From Asterias amurensis (taxonomy: Eukaryota; Echinodermata; Asteroidea; Forcipulatida; Asteriidae), in NCBI RefSeq assembly GCF_032118995.1, contig NC_092649.1, forward strand, positions 29,402,927 to 29,466,926: a DNA stretch of 64,000 bases, given 5' to 3'. Below, piece after piece: positions 11,834 through 23,154 of this stretch (positions are counted from its first letter, which is position 1; each line of letters starts with the position of its first letter). The position numbers were made by a program, and so were the translations under genes. The notes beneath the pieces were generated by a model. It was not told the origin of the DNA, searched no databases, and saw only the letters and a list, made by a program, of their open reading frames with translations.

Positions 11834-14800
11834 ATGCACTCCATTCGTTATTTGACCAGCCACATCTTGGCCTTACCCCTAAGAACGATGGAGCAGAGTA
11901 GGAAAGTGAAGTGCGGCTTGTACATGCTGGCGTATTTGGATTACATCATCCTGGTGGCTGCGTTAACAGCAGGCCTTTATGCCAGTTGGCTCAAAACCGA
12001 CAATGTTATGCTGATTGTCATCGGTGGTTGTGGCTTGTTCTTATTTGCATTCTGTGGTATGCTGTACTACTATTTTGGCTTGGTGGATATTAGTTCCAGT
12101 TTCACTCATCTCTGGTGCGGTTGTCTTCTTGGTCTCATATCGTTTGTACACATTGAGACTTACCAGGTTCAGGAGGTTCCTGTTGTAGTCACCACAGTGA
12201 TGTTGATGACAAGTATGGTAATCAAAGTGTTCTGGGCTGTGGTGCAGCGCTTTTGTGGTTTAGTGACGTATTCATCTGTCTTATTAACCCATGTGGAGAT
12301 ATTTGAACTGGTTGGGTTCTCAGTGGCCTGTTTCTTGCATACCCAAGCCATGTACGCAATGTGGTTGATGGTGTTTGCATGTGCTTTCACACTGATGACA
12401 ATAAGGCTGAAAGTGATTCTTGCCATTCCTTGCCTCGCCATGTTTCTTACCATATCTATAGCAGCTTTCATTAACACAGTTGATCTGTCATTCAATGTTG
12501 TTGCATTGAGTTGTTTCTTTGTTCGTCTCTTTGTGGACCCCATTCTTGATTTGTACTACTGCAGTCTGTCGGGCATGGAGAGGTGGGATGTCGTGTTTAG
12601 CACACACCGATGGTTCAGGAAGATCTGTATCCTCTTGGTGCTTGCTTTTGAGATTGTGTTTTTTGTTCTTGCTGGAGAGTCGACTGTTAACCATGAGGAG
12701 TGGTACTACGCTGTTCCCGCTTTCATCGTCTTTGGTTTACTGTGGTTTTGTCTGCACATTATCTTCATCATCTCATGCTGGACATTTACAAACAAACTGA
12801 CGGAATGCTACCAGGCATACTGCGGTGTACAGGGAGAGACCAATAGGAATCTCGGTATGGTCATGGCAGCCAAAGGCATGCGCTTTGTCGCTCTCATCTC
12901 TCGAAACCTCATCTTCACAACGTTCATCACCACGTTGCTTCTGGGCGGGGTGTCTTGGCAGGATAACAATGCAGCTTTCATGGCAAGTTGGTTGATAGTG
13001 CTTCCTATTGAGAGTATGCTGCATGGTGTGCTGTATGAGTTAGGGACGTCACTTGGAGGAACATGTACGGGGTACGCAGTTGTTGGCCCATCAGCCTTTT
13101 GTAGGTAAGGGGCAAATGTGCTAACACATAAAGAACTTAATCAAGTATTCTGTATTTTATTAAAGTGATCCCTGTCTACATGATAGTTAAACATGTTGAC
13201 TGGGCAGCACCCTCGAACAAAGGTTTTGACAAAACAGGGAGACCGCCAAATTGGAGGAAAATAGCTCAGTTGGTAGAGCACCGGCACATTAATCAGGGTG
13301 TCGCAGGGTCAAATCCTGCCCTAGTCAACTAATCTTTGCTCAACCCAAAATTATTTGAAAGTGTACCCAGTCAGTTTCCCTTGTTGTTATTACTTTTTTC
13401 AAAGTGTCGACAATGTTACTGCACTATTTTAGCTATCTATAACAATTTAGTATCAGATGAGGGAAAAAAGTAAGAAATATTCAAAATATATTTTGAAATG
13501 TAAATTTGGTATTAAAAATTAGAAAAAGATTGTTATACGTACGTCTGTGTACAATCGTCAAATCAGGGCCCAATGTCATAAAAAGCTGCTTAAGCACAGG
13601 AATGGCTAAGCACAAACAAATTATGCTTAACAGAATTAGGTTTCCAGTCAAAATACCATGTCACATGTACCATCTGTAACTAGATTGAGAAAGTTTTTGT
13701 CAATGATGTTAGCTTTAGCGGTTCTATAAATTGTTTGTGTTGTTTCCCTCCTCCTAATACAGAGTTGACGGGTCTCCGGTTCTACTCCCAGCATCCAGCA
13801 TGGAGGAAGTGAACAGTCGCTCTATTAGACTCCTCAGCACCATGCAACGTTTCTTTCTGCATCACATGATCGATGTCTTCAGCTGTGATTTCTCCACCAG
13901 TGGGCTCAGTCTCACCACCCTCAAGGCTAAGATGAGAAATTTCTTCGCTCGGCAGATGCCAGATGGTCCGAGGTTCGACACCTACCTCGTGTACTACAGT
14001 GGTCATGTGCATCCTAGCGGGGACTGGGCATTGGCAGGTAGAGTTTTTCGCTGCCCATTATTGTCTATCTCTTTAAAAATTCCTAATAACATCTGAAAAC
14101 CTGGTTCATACCTTATTGAAAGTGCATCATAGATCCTCTGTAGGCCTGACGACTTGTTGTTCCAACATAATCCAGTTAGGGTTCTGACGCCAAGTACATC
14201 CATGGAGATTTCGTTTTACTGATACCTTCTCACAAGATAAGAATGGTTAGAGTTGAACAATCTGATAACATTTAGGAATATTTAGCAAAGACAATTTGAG
14301 GGTGAACTAAATATGGACAGGAAAAACAATAAAAGCATACCACTTTGCTTGTGTCATGTAGCAATTTTTCCAATGGTTGTATTTTTATGGAAGTACTTAA
14401 AACGATGTAAAAAGTGTTTCAACATATGATGGATATGCAGGATTTTCCTGCATTTGAGTGAACTTAACTTGTGGATGATATGAGCTTTGAAATGGGCAAA
14501 CTTGATATTGAACAAATTCATTCGCAACTCATCCTCACCAATTTACCATTTTGTGGATAACTTTCCCATAACTTGTCCTGAAACAAATTTGAGATGTAGT
14601 TTCCATTGGGTTGATGTTGTTTAGATGCCATATATAGGTTTATCACATCATATTGGCATCCCTGATCCATTGATGGCCTACGCAGCAGACACATTTAATA
14701 TACTCACCCATATTTGTTGACTGGTAGATCACGGACTCCTCTTTCTTCTGTTAATATTTCTTGCCGATGTCCTCCATGGTTTTTACATGAAAGTGAAACG

Positions 14801-15649
14801 AGGACGTCCTCGCTTTGTTAAATCATATTGACATGGGTCGTTCAGATTTGCGCTTGTATGAGCACTTCCCCTGATCTTGAATGTGTGTGTACACATTTGC
14901 TGTCATCAGGCAAGAGGAATGCAGCCCAGGTTCCGCTTTTGATGGGGGTTTTTTGTTGGGAGGGGGGAGATTTCAGATTTTAAAAGATCTGTTCGTGCAA
15001 GCATACACAGAACAGGTTCCATTTTCTACAAACATTTTTTTTGTTTTTATTGATAAAAAAAATCTAGTAAACATTATTTTTCTTCTTCTTTGATTCAGAC
15101 AATGAAGTCTTCAAGTTTGAGTCCATCCTAGAGCTATGGCAGGAAGCGAGCATCAAAGACTCTCAATCAAGACTCATTCTGATTCAAGACGCAAACAGCT
15201 GTGTAGACTGGCTGAAACAAATCCCTAAGAACACTACCAACGTCATCGCATTGCAGGGCTGCGTCATTGGCAAATCAAAAGACCCAGAGACCGGGGCGTC
15301 GGTGGCAGTTGGGGACTTCACTCATGAATGGGTAGACTTCAACTGCTCTTCAGAGAGCAGCCACACGGCAACTTGGAAGGAGGAAGGGAGGAATGTGAAA
15401 GCGGTTTATGCTGTATCACGTATGTGGAGTGAGTTTGAGTTCCATAGACCGACGGATGAGGATATTGAAGAGCACTGGCAGCAGAGCTTCCCTCGCTTGA
15501 CACACCCGCTAATCAAAGTCCTAAGGATTCCAAGTGCTCTGGACAAGTACAATTTTTCTTGCTGGAACTGCTTGAAACGTTGGAAGATGAAGTGGTTACC
15601 CCCTCATGTCATCAATACAGGACATGGTTTTAAGCTGGTTAGATCATGA
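11834..15649 (+). CDS. TMEM168: TMEM168 orthologue (copy 1), multi-pass membrane protein, 3 coding exons
   Basis: Coding exons 11834-13104, 13763-14037 and 15099-15649 join in phase (donors AG|GTAAGG and CAG|GTAGAG; acceptors ACAG and TTCAG) to give 698 aa, against 697 aa as I recall human TMEM168. Residues about 33-405 form some 11-12 hydrophobic segments. The soluble C-terminal part holds YYSGH (501-505), GDFTHEWVDFNC, VKAVYAVS and the ending TGHGFKLVRS, all close to the vertebrate protein as I remember it. The start at 11834 is chosen because its first residues (MHSIRYLTSH) resemble the vertebrate N-terminus; ATG 11888 is an in-frame alternative. The TMEM168 family is a poorly understood membrane protein family, so no biochemical role is claimed. 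The exon carrying the start probably begins at 11762 after TTGCAG. This is the least diverged of four tandem copies. Confidence 0.95.
13190..13375 (+). mobile_element. tRNA-derived SINE, CTAGTCAA family
   Basis: A box TAGCTCAGTTGGTAGAGC, T-arm GCAGGGTCAAATCCTGC, then CTAGTCAACTAATCTTTGC and TCAACCCAAAATT. The acceptor stem does not pair well, so not a tRNA gene. In intron 1 of TMEM168 copy 1. Relatives at 52300-52410 and 57915-58115. Confidence 0.65.
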
Positions 15650-15811
15650 CCTTCATGAAGAACCAGGCTTGTAGGAGACAACCTTGTAGGAGTCTGTACA
15701 CCATGACGTTCAAGCCTAAGGTTGTGGACTGATTAGTTCAAGAACTTCCCACATTAACCAAGACAGAATTCCTGAGAGCTGCTTAAACAAATACAGCATG
15801 AATGCTTCACG

Positions 15812-16202
15812 TTAAAGGAACACGTTGCCTTGGATCGGACGAGTTGGTCAAAACAAAAGCGTTTGTAACCGTTTTTTATAAAATGCATATGGTTGGAAAG
15901 ATGTTTTAAAAGTAGAATACAATGATCCACACAAGTTTGCCTCGAAATTGCGTGGTTTTCCTTCTACTGTGCGAACTAACATGGTCGGCCATTTATGGGG
16001 GTCAAAATTTTGACCCCCATAAATGGCCGACGTGTTAGTCGACGAGGTAAAAGGAAAACCACGCAATTTCGAGGCATGTTTGTGTGGATCATTGTATTCT
16101 ACTTTTACAACATCTTTCTCCCCATATGCATTCTATAAAAAAACAGTTACAAATGCTTTTCAAAGACCAACTCGACCGATCCAAGGCAACGTGTTCCTTT
16201 AA
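15812..16202. mobile_element. TTAA-flanked fold-back MITE, family A (391 bp)
   Basis: Same TTAA borders, ends and centre as the copy at 2379-2769. Inserted about 160 bp behind the stop codon of TMEM168 copy 1. Confidence 0.85.
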
Positions 16203-16688
16203 GAGTTAATTTCAAATTGGTAGAATGCCGACTAATAACCAAAGAAACATGTGAAAAGATTTGATTTTATGTACTGTAATTTTCATACCATAATGCTACG
16301 GTTAATGAACTGTTTTTTTTTTTTATACCTTCAATGCTCTGCACAGTCTGTATTTCTGGCGGCTTAAACACAGAAACGTGTAAGCTTTGACAGTTTGAGG
16401 AAAAGATCCGTTTCAAATCCTGTCTTCTCTACATGATATGAAAATCAGAAACTTTTTGATACAGCTGATAGTCCAGGCAGTTTAAGCCAGGTTCATACTT
16501 CTTACACTTGCGATACTTATTTTTACGTCTCAAATTCCCAACAAATAATTCAGAAAAACTCTTGCAAAATATTTGCAACGAAAACAGAGCTTGGATGTCA
16601 AAATTTGTACCACATTCATATTTGCAGGAAGTATGAACCAGGCTTTATAGTTGTTGACATTTTGTTGACATTGATGAACCTATTACAT

Positions 16689-16841
16689 GGAGCCTTTCTC
16701 AAACCTCGGCTTGGGCTCCGGCTCAGGCTTAGGCTCAGCGCGCTGTGTACGCAGCTCTACCCTTAACCTGCATTTTCAGCGTGAATTGCACCAACATCAG
16801 CACGCGGAGCCTGAGCCTAAGCCGAGGTTTGAGAAAGGCCC
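16689..16841. mobile_element. Short fold-back element
   Basis: Arms CCTTTCTCAAACCTCGGC and GCCGAGGTTTGAGAAAGG are inverted, with inverted CTCAGGCTTAGGCTC inside. The open frame across it is a consequence of the palindrome. Confidence 0.65.
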
Positions 16842-18163
16842 ATGTTGTCCATATCTTTGTTGTTTGGGGGTGCAGTTAGAAGCCATTCAACCTGTAACTG
16901 ACAGCTGTAACCCGCGATCACACCCAAGGTCACAGTACAACCCGGGATCTCATGCTTGCCATTTACAATGTGTATGTAGCTGTCCGCTATTTATGTGATT
17001 CGGTGGGACAAAGAAAATGGTGTAAGATTATTCATTCATACATTAGTCATCAGCCAACATTGCACTTCGACCTTTGAATCCAAAAGTGTCAGCAGCTCGG
17101 GTAAACTTGGTTCTTATTTTAAAATCAGATAGAGCTAACTGTGGAGATGAGTATAAGTTGTTGATAGATTTGGAAAGAGTTGTAAAACTACATTTGGAAA
17201 TTACATGATTCATCACACAAGGTTGAGAATTTGTTGTTAAAAGTAAGTGCATTTTTTCCAAAAAAATTGAGTTTGCCTTATTTAATGAAATAATCGTTTA
17301 CATGAAGGTTTCGTTCTTATTGAAGGGAACAGTAGTTTTGGGGTGGAGAGAAGGAATCTCTTAGAGGACACTTGCAATTTCCAATGTAGCAATTTAAAGG
17401 GCACCGAGGCAATGGTTAGGGGCATGAGGCAATTGCCTCTGTTGTTTTCTTGAAGAAGGAAGATTGTGTCCCTACTACCAAGGTACACGGCTTACCATTT
17501 TGATAATGCAAACAGAGGGGAAATAACCTGGTGTACACATTAACTGATGGAACTGTACACACTTGTGGTTAGTATTAAGTAGTTTACTAGACTTCATGTT
17601 AATTGTGGTGTGGTTAACTTCCAGATGTTTTGGATTTTCCCTAACCCAACAAGTATTAAATATATTTTATAAGCTGAAATATGATTACTGGTAAAGTTTT
17701 ATGTTTTGTCTGTTTTTGAGCACTTTCAAAATTTGTAAGATTATACTCTGTTGATAGTGTATGGTATTTGTTTCAACATATGGCTACATTTATACTTAAA
17801 GACCTGCTTGAAAGAAAACGTCAAGTCGTAGCAAACTCCCAGAAATGACATCAAAGCATTGTCATTTTGACATGAGTCGTCAACAGCAGAAGTGTTTTTA
17901 GTTTTTTCAATACGTTGTGGTTGGGGCCTGATTTTTCAGAAGTGTACACATCAAAATTACTTTTAAATGGTGAAAAACTTATTGTAAACAAGTTAAATAG
18001 CATTTCCGTTAAAACATTCCGCTCAAGCAGCTGTTTAAGACTAAGAGTGTTGTATGGAAAAGCTTACTGGAAACTTGATACACAGTCAGATGGATCCACT
18101 TACATGTGATATCTTGACCACATTATTATTTATTATTGTCAGGGAATGAAATCAAGGGATCCT

Positions 18164-18206
18164 TAAAGCATGGAGGTCTAATTCTACCTCCATGCTTAAA
18201 GTGACT
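18164..18206. repeat. Tiny hairpin TTAAAGCATGGAGGT/ACCTCCATGCTTAA
   Basis: Palindrome with TTAA at each end and the same CATGGAGGT arms as 1559-1586; possibly a miniature TTAA element. Confidence 0.65.
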
Positions 18207-18254
18207 AGCACTCTAAAATGTAGCCCTGAAGATACCTGTGTAGAGAAGATAATG

Positions 18255-18385
18255 TAGAAATGTCAGTTTTAGATGTGAGAGGAAAGCCCTAATACACGTA
18301 CACTCTGCTGAACAAAAACACTAGAGCTTGAGTTCGTTGCTCTTATCCGCTCGGCCACAACACTGTTGTCTCAGGAGTCTGATGA
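18255..18385 (-). mobile_element. SINE head remnant
   Basis: Minus-strand GTTGTGGCCGAGCGGATAAG and a CAGCAGAGTGTACGTG-like piece only. Confidence 0.5.
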
Positions 18386-19325
18386 CTTATTGTCGATTGA
18401 GCTTAACTTTACAAGTTGATGTTTCATGTTTGAGTTTGGGTCACACAAAGTGCAGGCGCTGGTCATAGACATTCACTTATTTTGTCTGCTTCACTTTTGC
18501 AACTTATACAACTTTGTTCAAGCATCATACAAATTTTCGCAGAACTTCCTCTGATTAAAGAATGCGTTCTGATAACGCTGTCAATATTAAAACTTTGTGC
18601 ATTGTATGTTTATAGTATGTTTAGTACAAGTATAATGCTACAACACATGTATTACACATGTAGGCTAAATCACAAAATCATAGAGAGCCAGTGTCTTTGC
18701 AAAAGCATTAATTAATTGTTATGTTGAGTTTTAAATTTGTAAATAAATAGAGCAACGATGTTATAAAGCAAAGTAATAAAGGGAAACAAAGTCTCCAATA
18801 CTAAAATAATTAGTTGTACATGTTCAGTTTTGTTGATGTTTTTTGCATTTTCTGTGCACTTTACCGGACGATATTTGCCAACTCATTTGGCATGAAGAAA
18901 GGGGCACATCTTAAAACTTGTGCTGCTGTACTTTTATTCATTTTATGTGGTAATTATGACTCCAAATGAACAATTTCTCATGGGAATGGTGTACTTTCTT
19001 GCCTGCCATGGAACACACTGGAATGATCACACTTTTTGTAAACTAGGTTACATGGTCTAATGCTTATGCGGCAGAGAAGGTGTGTCACACCCCCCTCCCA
19101 AAAATGTTCCCATACATTTAAACACACCCTTTTCCTCTTGTACTAACCTCCCATCTAAATTCCTGTTAAGAATTCCTGAGATTCAAAGAACACATTGAAG
19201 AAAACAAGGGGCCGGGACGAGTACACTGTACCACATATGGAGCACCAAATGCTTTTGTTCAAAGGCTGGGACTTATCCTAAACCCCATCAAAAGAAAAGA
19301 AAATATGGTTATTGCAACACATCTG

Positions 19326-19567
19326 GGCCCAATTTCATAGAGCTGCTAAGCACAAACAATTGCTTAGCATGAAATTTCTTCCTTGATAAAAACAGGATTA
19401 CCAACCAAATTTCCCTTTGTTGCATATTGCTTGTTACTGGTATTCAACTGTTGTTTGCTTATCCTGAAAATCACTTGAAAATGTGGTTGGAAATTGTGTT
19501 TTTATCAAGGAAGAAATTTCATGCAAAGCAAATTTTTGTGCTCAGCAGCTCTATGAAACTGGGCCCA
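19326..19567. mobile_element. Fold-back MITE with GGGCCCAATTTCATAGAGC ends
   Basis: GGGCCCAATTTCATAGAGCT at the left and AGCTCTATGAAACTGGGCCC at the right. Internal arms continue (TTTCTTCCTTGATAAAAACA / TTTTTATCAAGGAAGAAA). Related one-sided remnants start near 13568 and 20120. Confidence 0.75.
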
Positions 19568-21039
19568 GGTTCAAGCAACTGTTTCAAAATGAAAATGTTT
19601 TGTGTGATTGTAAATGTTGGCAGTCTTTAAGCATTTCAAGTTTTGCTATAAATCAGAATTATGAACTGCTTTATTATCAACATCTGAGTTTTTAGTTGAC
19701 CTGATTACGGCTAATAAAATCGATGCCACTGGTGTCAAATACAGCATGTGTGTGATGATATGCAGACTGCAGACAATTGGACTGCTGGCCTCGATACAAG
19801 TAGGAATGTGACGCAATCATTCAAACGTAGGGAATTCCCCTATGATGAATAAAAACAATTTGCCTGTGAACAGCTGTTTAAATGAAAATGCTCTGTAACA
19901 TGCATGCCATCTCAAAGCAATCTCAAATTGTACTGTTTATAAATGAGAATGATACTGATTTGTAAGAGTTTACTACACTTGCCCTATCTGTTTGCGACTC
20001 ATAAATTATGCCACTGTGTTATGCAGACTACATTTAAGCCATGCTAATGTAGTCTTGTAGTATTGTATTGTCAGACTTAAAAGGGACTTCCCCAAACATG
20101 AGAAATTCAGATTTTGCAATAACAGGCCCCTGGCCCAAGTCCATAGAGCACAATAAACTAGCTATGTATAACAACACAATAAAGGTGACCAGCCAAAATA
20201 CATTAATTGCAACGTCCTCTTGTGAAGGGTTATCCTGCTCTTTTATGCTAGGAAGAAAAATCATTTAGTAAAAACTTTTGGCTTCGGCAGCTGATACCTA
20301 GTAGGCAGAGGGTTCATAACATGACACTACTTACACGAACACCAACACAAAATTGTGCGCTTTGGCCCTGCTAATGGCTTTGTAAGAAGTACATACCCTT
20401 ACTATAAATGGACCCTTCTGATCAGAGGGATATTATAAATTTGTTGCGTATGAACTAACGAGCTGTGTGGCTGAATTGTATGTACTCAGTCTTGAAGCAT
20501 TATCAAATCTTCAAACTTGTAAGCTTTATAGACTGCTTCTCAACATTTTATTTTGTTAAATTTGACTTGTTTTACCATTTATGGGGATACACACCTATGT
20601 TTTTCTAGGTACCTACATGTATGTCCCGACATTCTTAATGTATTTTCCTCGTCCTACTCACCCTAACCCTAGTGTGAAGGTCAGAGCTCAGAGCAGTCAC
20701 CATTGTATGATTGTCTGCTGACTATAGGTAATAATAAAGAAGAGCTGCGTTAGTCTGATCGATAAAACAAGGAAATGGCACTTAATTACAGCAAAACTGC
20801 AAAAGCTTTTGCAGCGACAACTGCTTTGCAACAAAGGAGACAAGCAAGTACTATGCAAGAAAGATACGAGTGAATTCAATTAAGGGTGTATGTAGTCCAA
20901 CATGTACAGCCACTCAACATAGGTCTCCCCCCCCCCAGTCTGATTTCGCAATACTTCTAATATTAGCAGCTTGGTTTTAACTGAATGTGTCATTTTTTTA
21001 GGTAATGGGGAAAATCCCGCCACGTAGCCTACCCTAGAA

Positions 21040-21205
21040 ATGAGAAATTTGCCAGCTACTAGAGGGCTTTGTAAACAAAACACAGACGTGACCTAGAGTC
21101 AGTGTAGTATTTTTGTCAACCAGAAAGGAAGACTGCCAATGAGGATAGAAAGAAATGTTCTGCAACTGAGATTCTCAAACTGTTGCCGATTACATTTGAG
21201 TGGAG
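21040..21205 (+). promoter_or_regulatory. Promoter and non-coding exon of TMEM168-like copy 2
   Basis: Homologous to the region in front of copies 3 and 4. A degenerate TATA position (TTTGTAAACA, about 21068) is followed by the conserved GACCTAGAGTCAGTGTAG block (about 21090), the likely start site, and a donor GGAG|GTAAG at 21205. The matching acceptor TTTATAG|GTTAG is at 23137/23138, 17 bases before the chosen start codon. Confidence 0.6.
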
Positions 21206-21291
21206 GTAAGATTCATTGTTTGAATATAAAATATGTTTCTTTAAGATTAATCCAGGCCTGCTTACTGCATCCATGGCCCTGGTCATAGACA

Positions 21292-21475
21292 ACAATGGTG
21301 TCACTCGACAATGATGTCTTTTGACTATGGTGTCATTTGACTATGGTGTCATTGACAACGGTGTCATTTGACTTTGGTGCCATTTGACATTTGACTATTG
21401 TGTAATTTGACTATGGTGTCATTGACAACGGTGTCATTTGACTTTGGTGCCATTTGACTATGGTGTCATTTGAGT
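21292..21475. repeat. Short tandem repeat (TTTGACTATGGTGTCA)
   Basis: Irregular copies of a 16-17 bp unit, also grouped in a longer unit repeated twice (CATTGACAACGGTGTCATTT). In intron 1 of TMEM168-like copy 2. Confidence 0.75.
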
Positions 21476-22251
21476 TGTGTATGATTTCGTTTGAGTAGGC
21501 CACCTTGCAAAAAGTATTGCTGAACCTGATTGCTTGTAATGTGACAGTTCATAGAATGTTTTTATGAACTGAGACAATTGATTTATTGAACATTAGTACT
21601 TAACTGTATTTCATTTTACAGACATCATATTTGGTCCTAGAACAAAGTGGGAATATTTCATCTAGTACAAAGGCTGACCACCATTAATCACATGGTGTAA
21701 ACTTTTAAATACATTTCACAGTTTTTCAGAAATGTTCAAGGGCAAAAAAAGTTGGAAATGAGACTAAAAAAGGAAAAACATCATGCCTCATTTTACCTTA
21801 TTTTATGCATGGCTTCAACAGGCATGCCAGCCAGTAGCTGGGGCTGGGTACTAGCTTTAACTTATGTCATACCCTTGGAATTTTGTGTATCAATCTGCAA
21901 GACCAGCTGGCATTATTCGGCTTTGGCAGAGTTTTGCATGATTGGTCATGGAAAATGTTGTGTTCGGATAATAGACCAATAGGAGTATTCAATTTGTTTT
22001 CTGGCCTGTGAGAAGGTGCAACAAATTGAGAAACAATTCTCATTTGGGTTTTGTAGATTCTGTGGGTAGGCATGCCCATGCAAATGACTCATACTGTAAT
22101 TGAGTCATGATTGTATCATCGGGGATTTTTGGCCATTTCATTTGGCTAAGAGAATAATCAACTCAATGTAACTTTTAAGCTGGGAGAGGTTAATGCACAA
22201 TATTTTTCTGGTTTGAAATGAGTTTGGGGGAAAAAAAGGTATCAAGCTTTA

Positions 22252-22589
22252 TAAATAATAAATAATACTAACTCTTATATAGCGCATTTCAAAATAACCG
22301 TACCAATGCGCTTTACATTAGTGCCCTGGTCATAGGGCCAATAACATCCCTGTAATGTTTCTCAGCTCCCTTGGGAGTATATAACCTGGGCAACCATACA
22401 TATCGCTCCATAGGCTTTTTCATTCACAATATCAACCTCTACCCTCGCAGGTACCCATTTATACCTCTGGGTGAAGAGAAGCAATTATAGTAAAGTATCT
22501 TGCTCAAGGATACAAGCATCACTACCGGGATTCAAACCCGCACTCTGATGACTTGAATTTGATACTCTTAACCACTCGGCCATGACACT
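22252..22589 (-). mobile_element. tRNA-derived SINE, full length
   Basis: Read on the minus strand: tRNA-like head TGGCCGAGTGGTTAAGAG with a B-box-like GGGTTTGAATCC, core TTGAGCAAGATACTTTAC, GAGGGTAGAGGTTGATATTG, and tail AATGCGCTATATAAGAG followed by TTATTATT. Lies in intron 1 of TMEM168-like copy 2. Confidence 0.85.
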
Positions 22590-23154
22590 CTAAGCTTAAG
22601 CTTTGTATGCATTGTAGTGCGTAACAGTGAAAAGCACTACCTCGAACGAAACAAAGTGTTACTACTTTTATGCAAAGTAGTTAGTATACTGTAAGAGGGC
22701 ATTGTAAATTGTTCATTAATAGTTCACCACAACCTGTTTCTGCTAAAGTCTATCTGTGAAAAGCAAGTTTTCACATTTTACCTTTACAAAATTGAACCCA
22801 GAGCTATCTATTTTTTTTTAAATAGTCCCATTCCTTATTTTGTTAATTTACTTAATAGGTAGTACTTTCCTTTGTGTGTGTTTTGATGGTGGTTTGTTCA
22901 CGTCTCTTTGTAAATTTTAATATAGCCTCCAATGGCGTTATTTTTTTAATATAAACTTGCTGTATATTTTTTGTATGTAACTATTTTTATATGTAACTAT
23001 TTTTGTATGTATTGTAATTTTTACTATCTATCTATCTTTCTACATGTATCTATCTTAACATGTTATTGTATTTAATGTTACTCTGTAAAAGAACCGAGTT
23101 TCTCTCTAAACCTTTGTTCTTCTTTCTGCATTTATAGGTTAGATGGTTTCAACC

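Larger units (their letters stand above)
16203..19320. other. Intergenic, between TMEM168 copies 1 and 2
   Basis: Apart from the fold-back element at 16689, the hairpin at 18164 and a SINE remnant at 18255, nothing with coding or RNA-gene character was seen. Confidence 0.5.

Noticed and set aside
12169-13024. Antisense open frames over TMEM168 exon 1
   Set aside because: Shadows of the hydrophobic coding exon; the same occurs over copies 2-4.
13255-13330. tRNA gene
   Set aside because: A and B boxes are present but the acceptor and anticodon stems do not pair; other copies with the same tail show it is a SINE head.
16687-16998. 103-codon open frame
   Set aside because: Starts inside a palindromic element and lacks any family resemblance or splice context.
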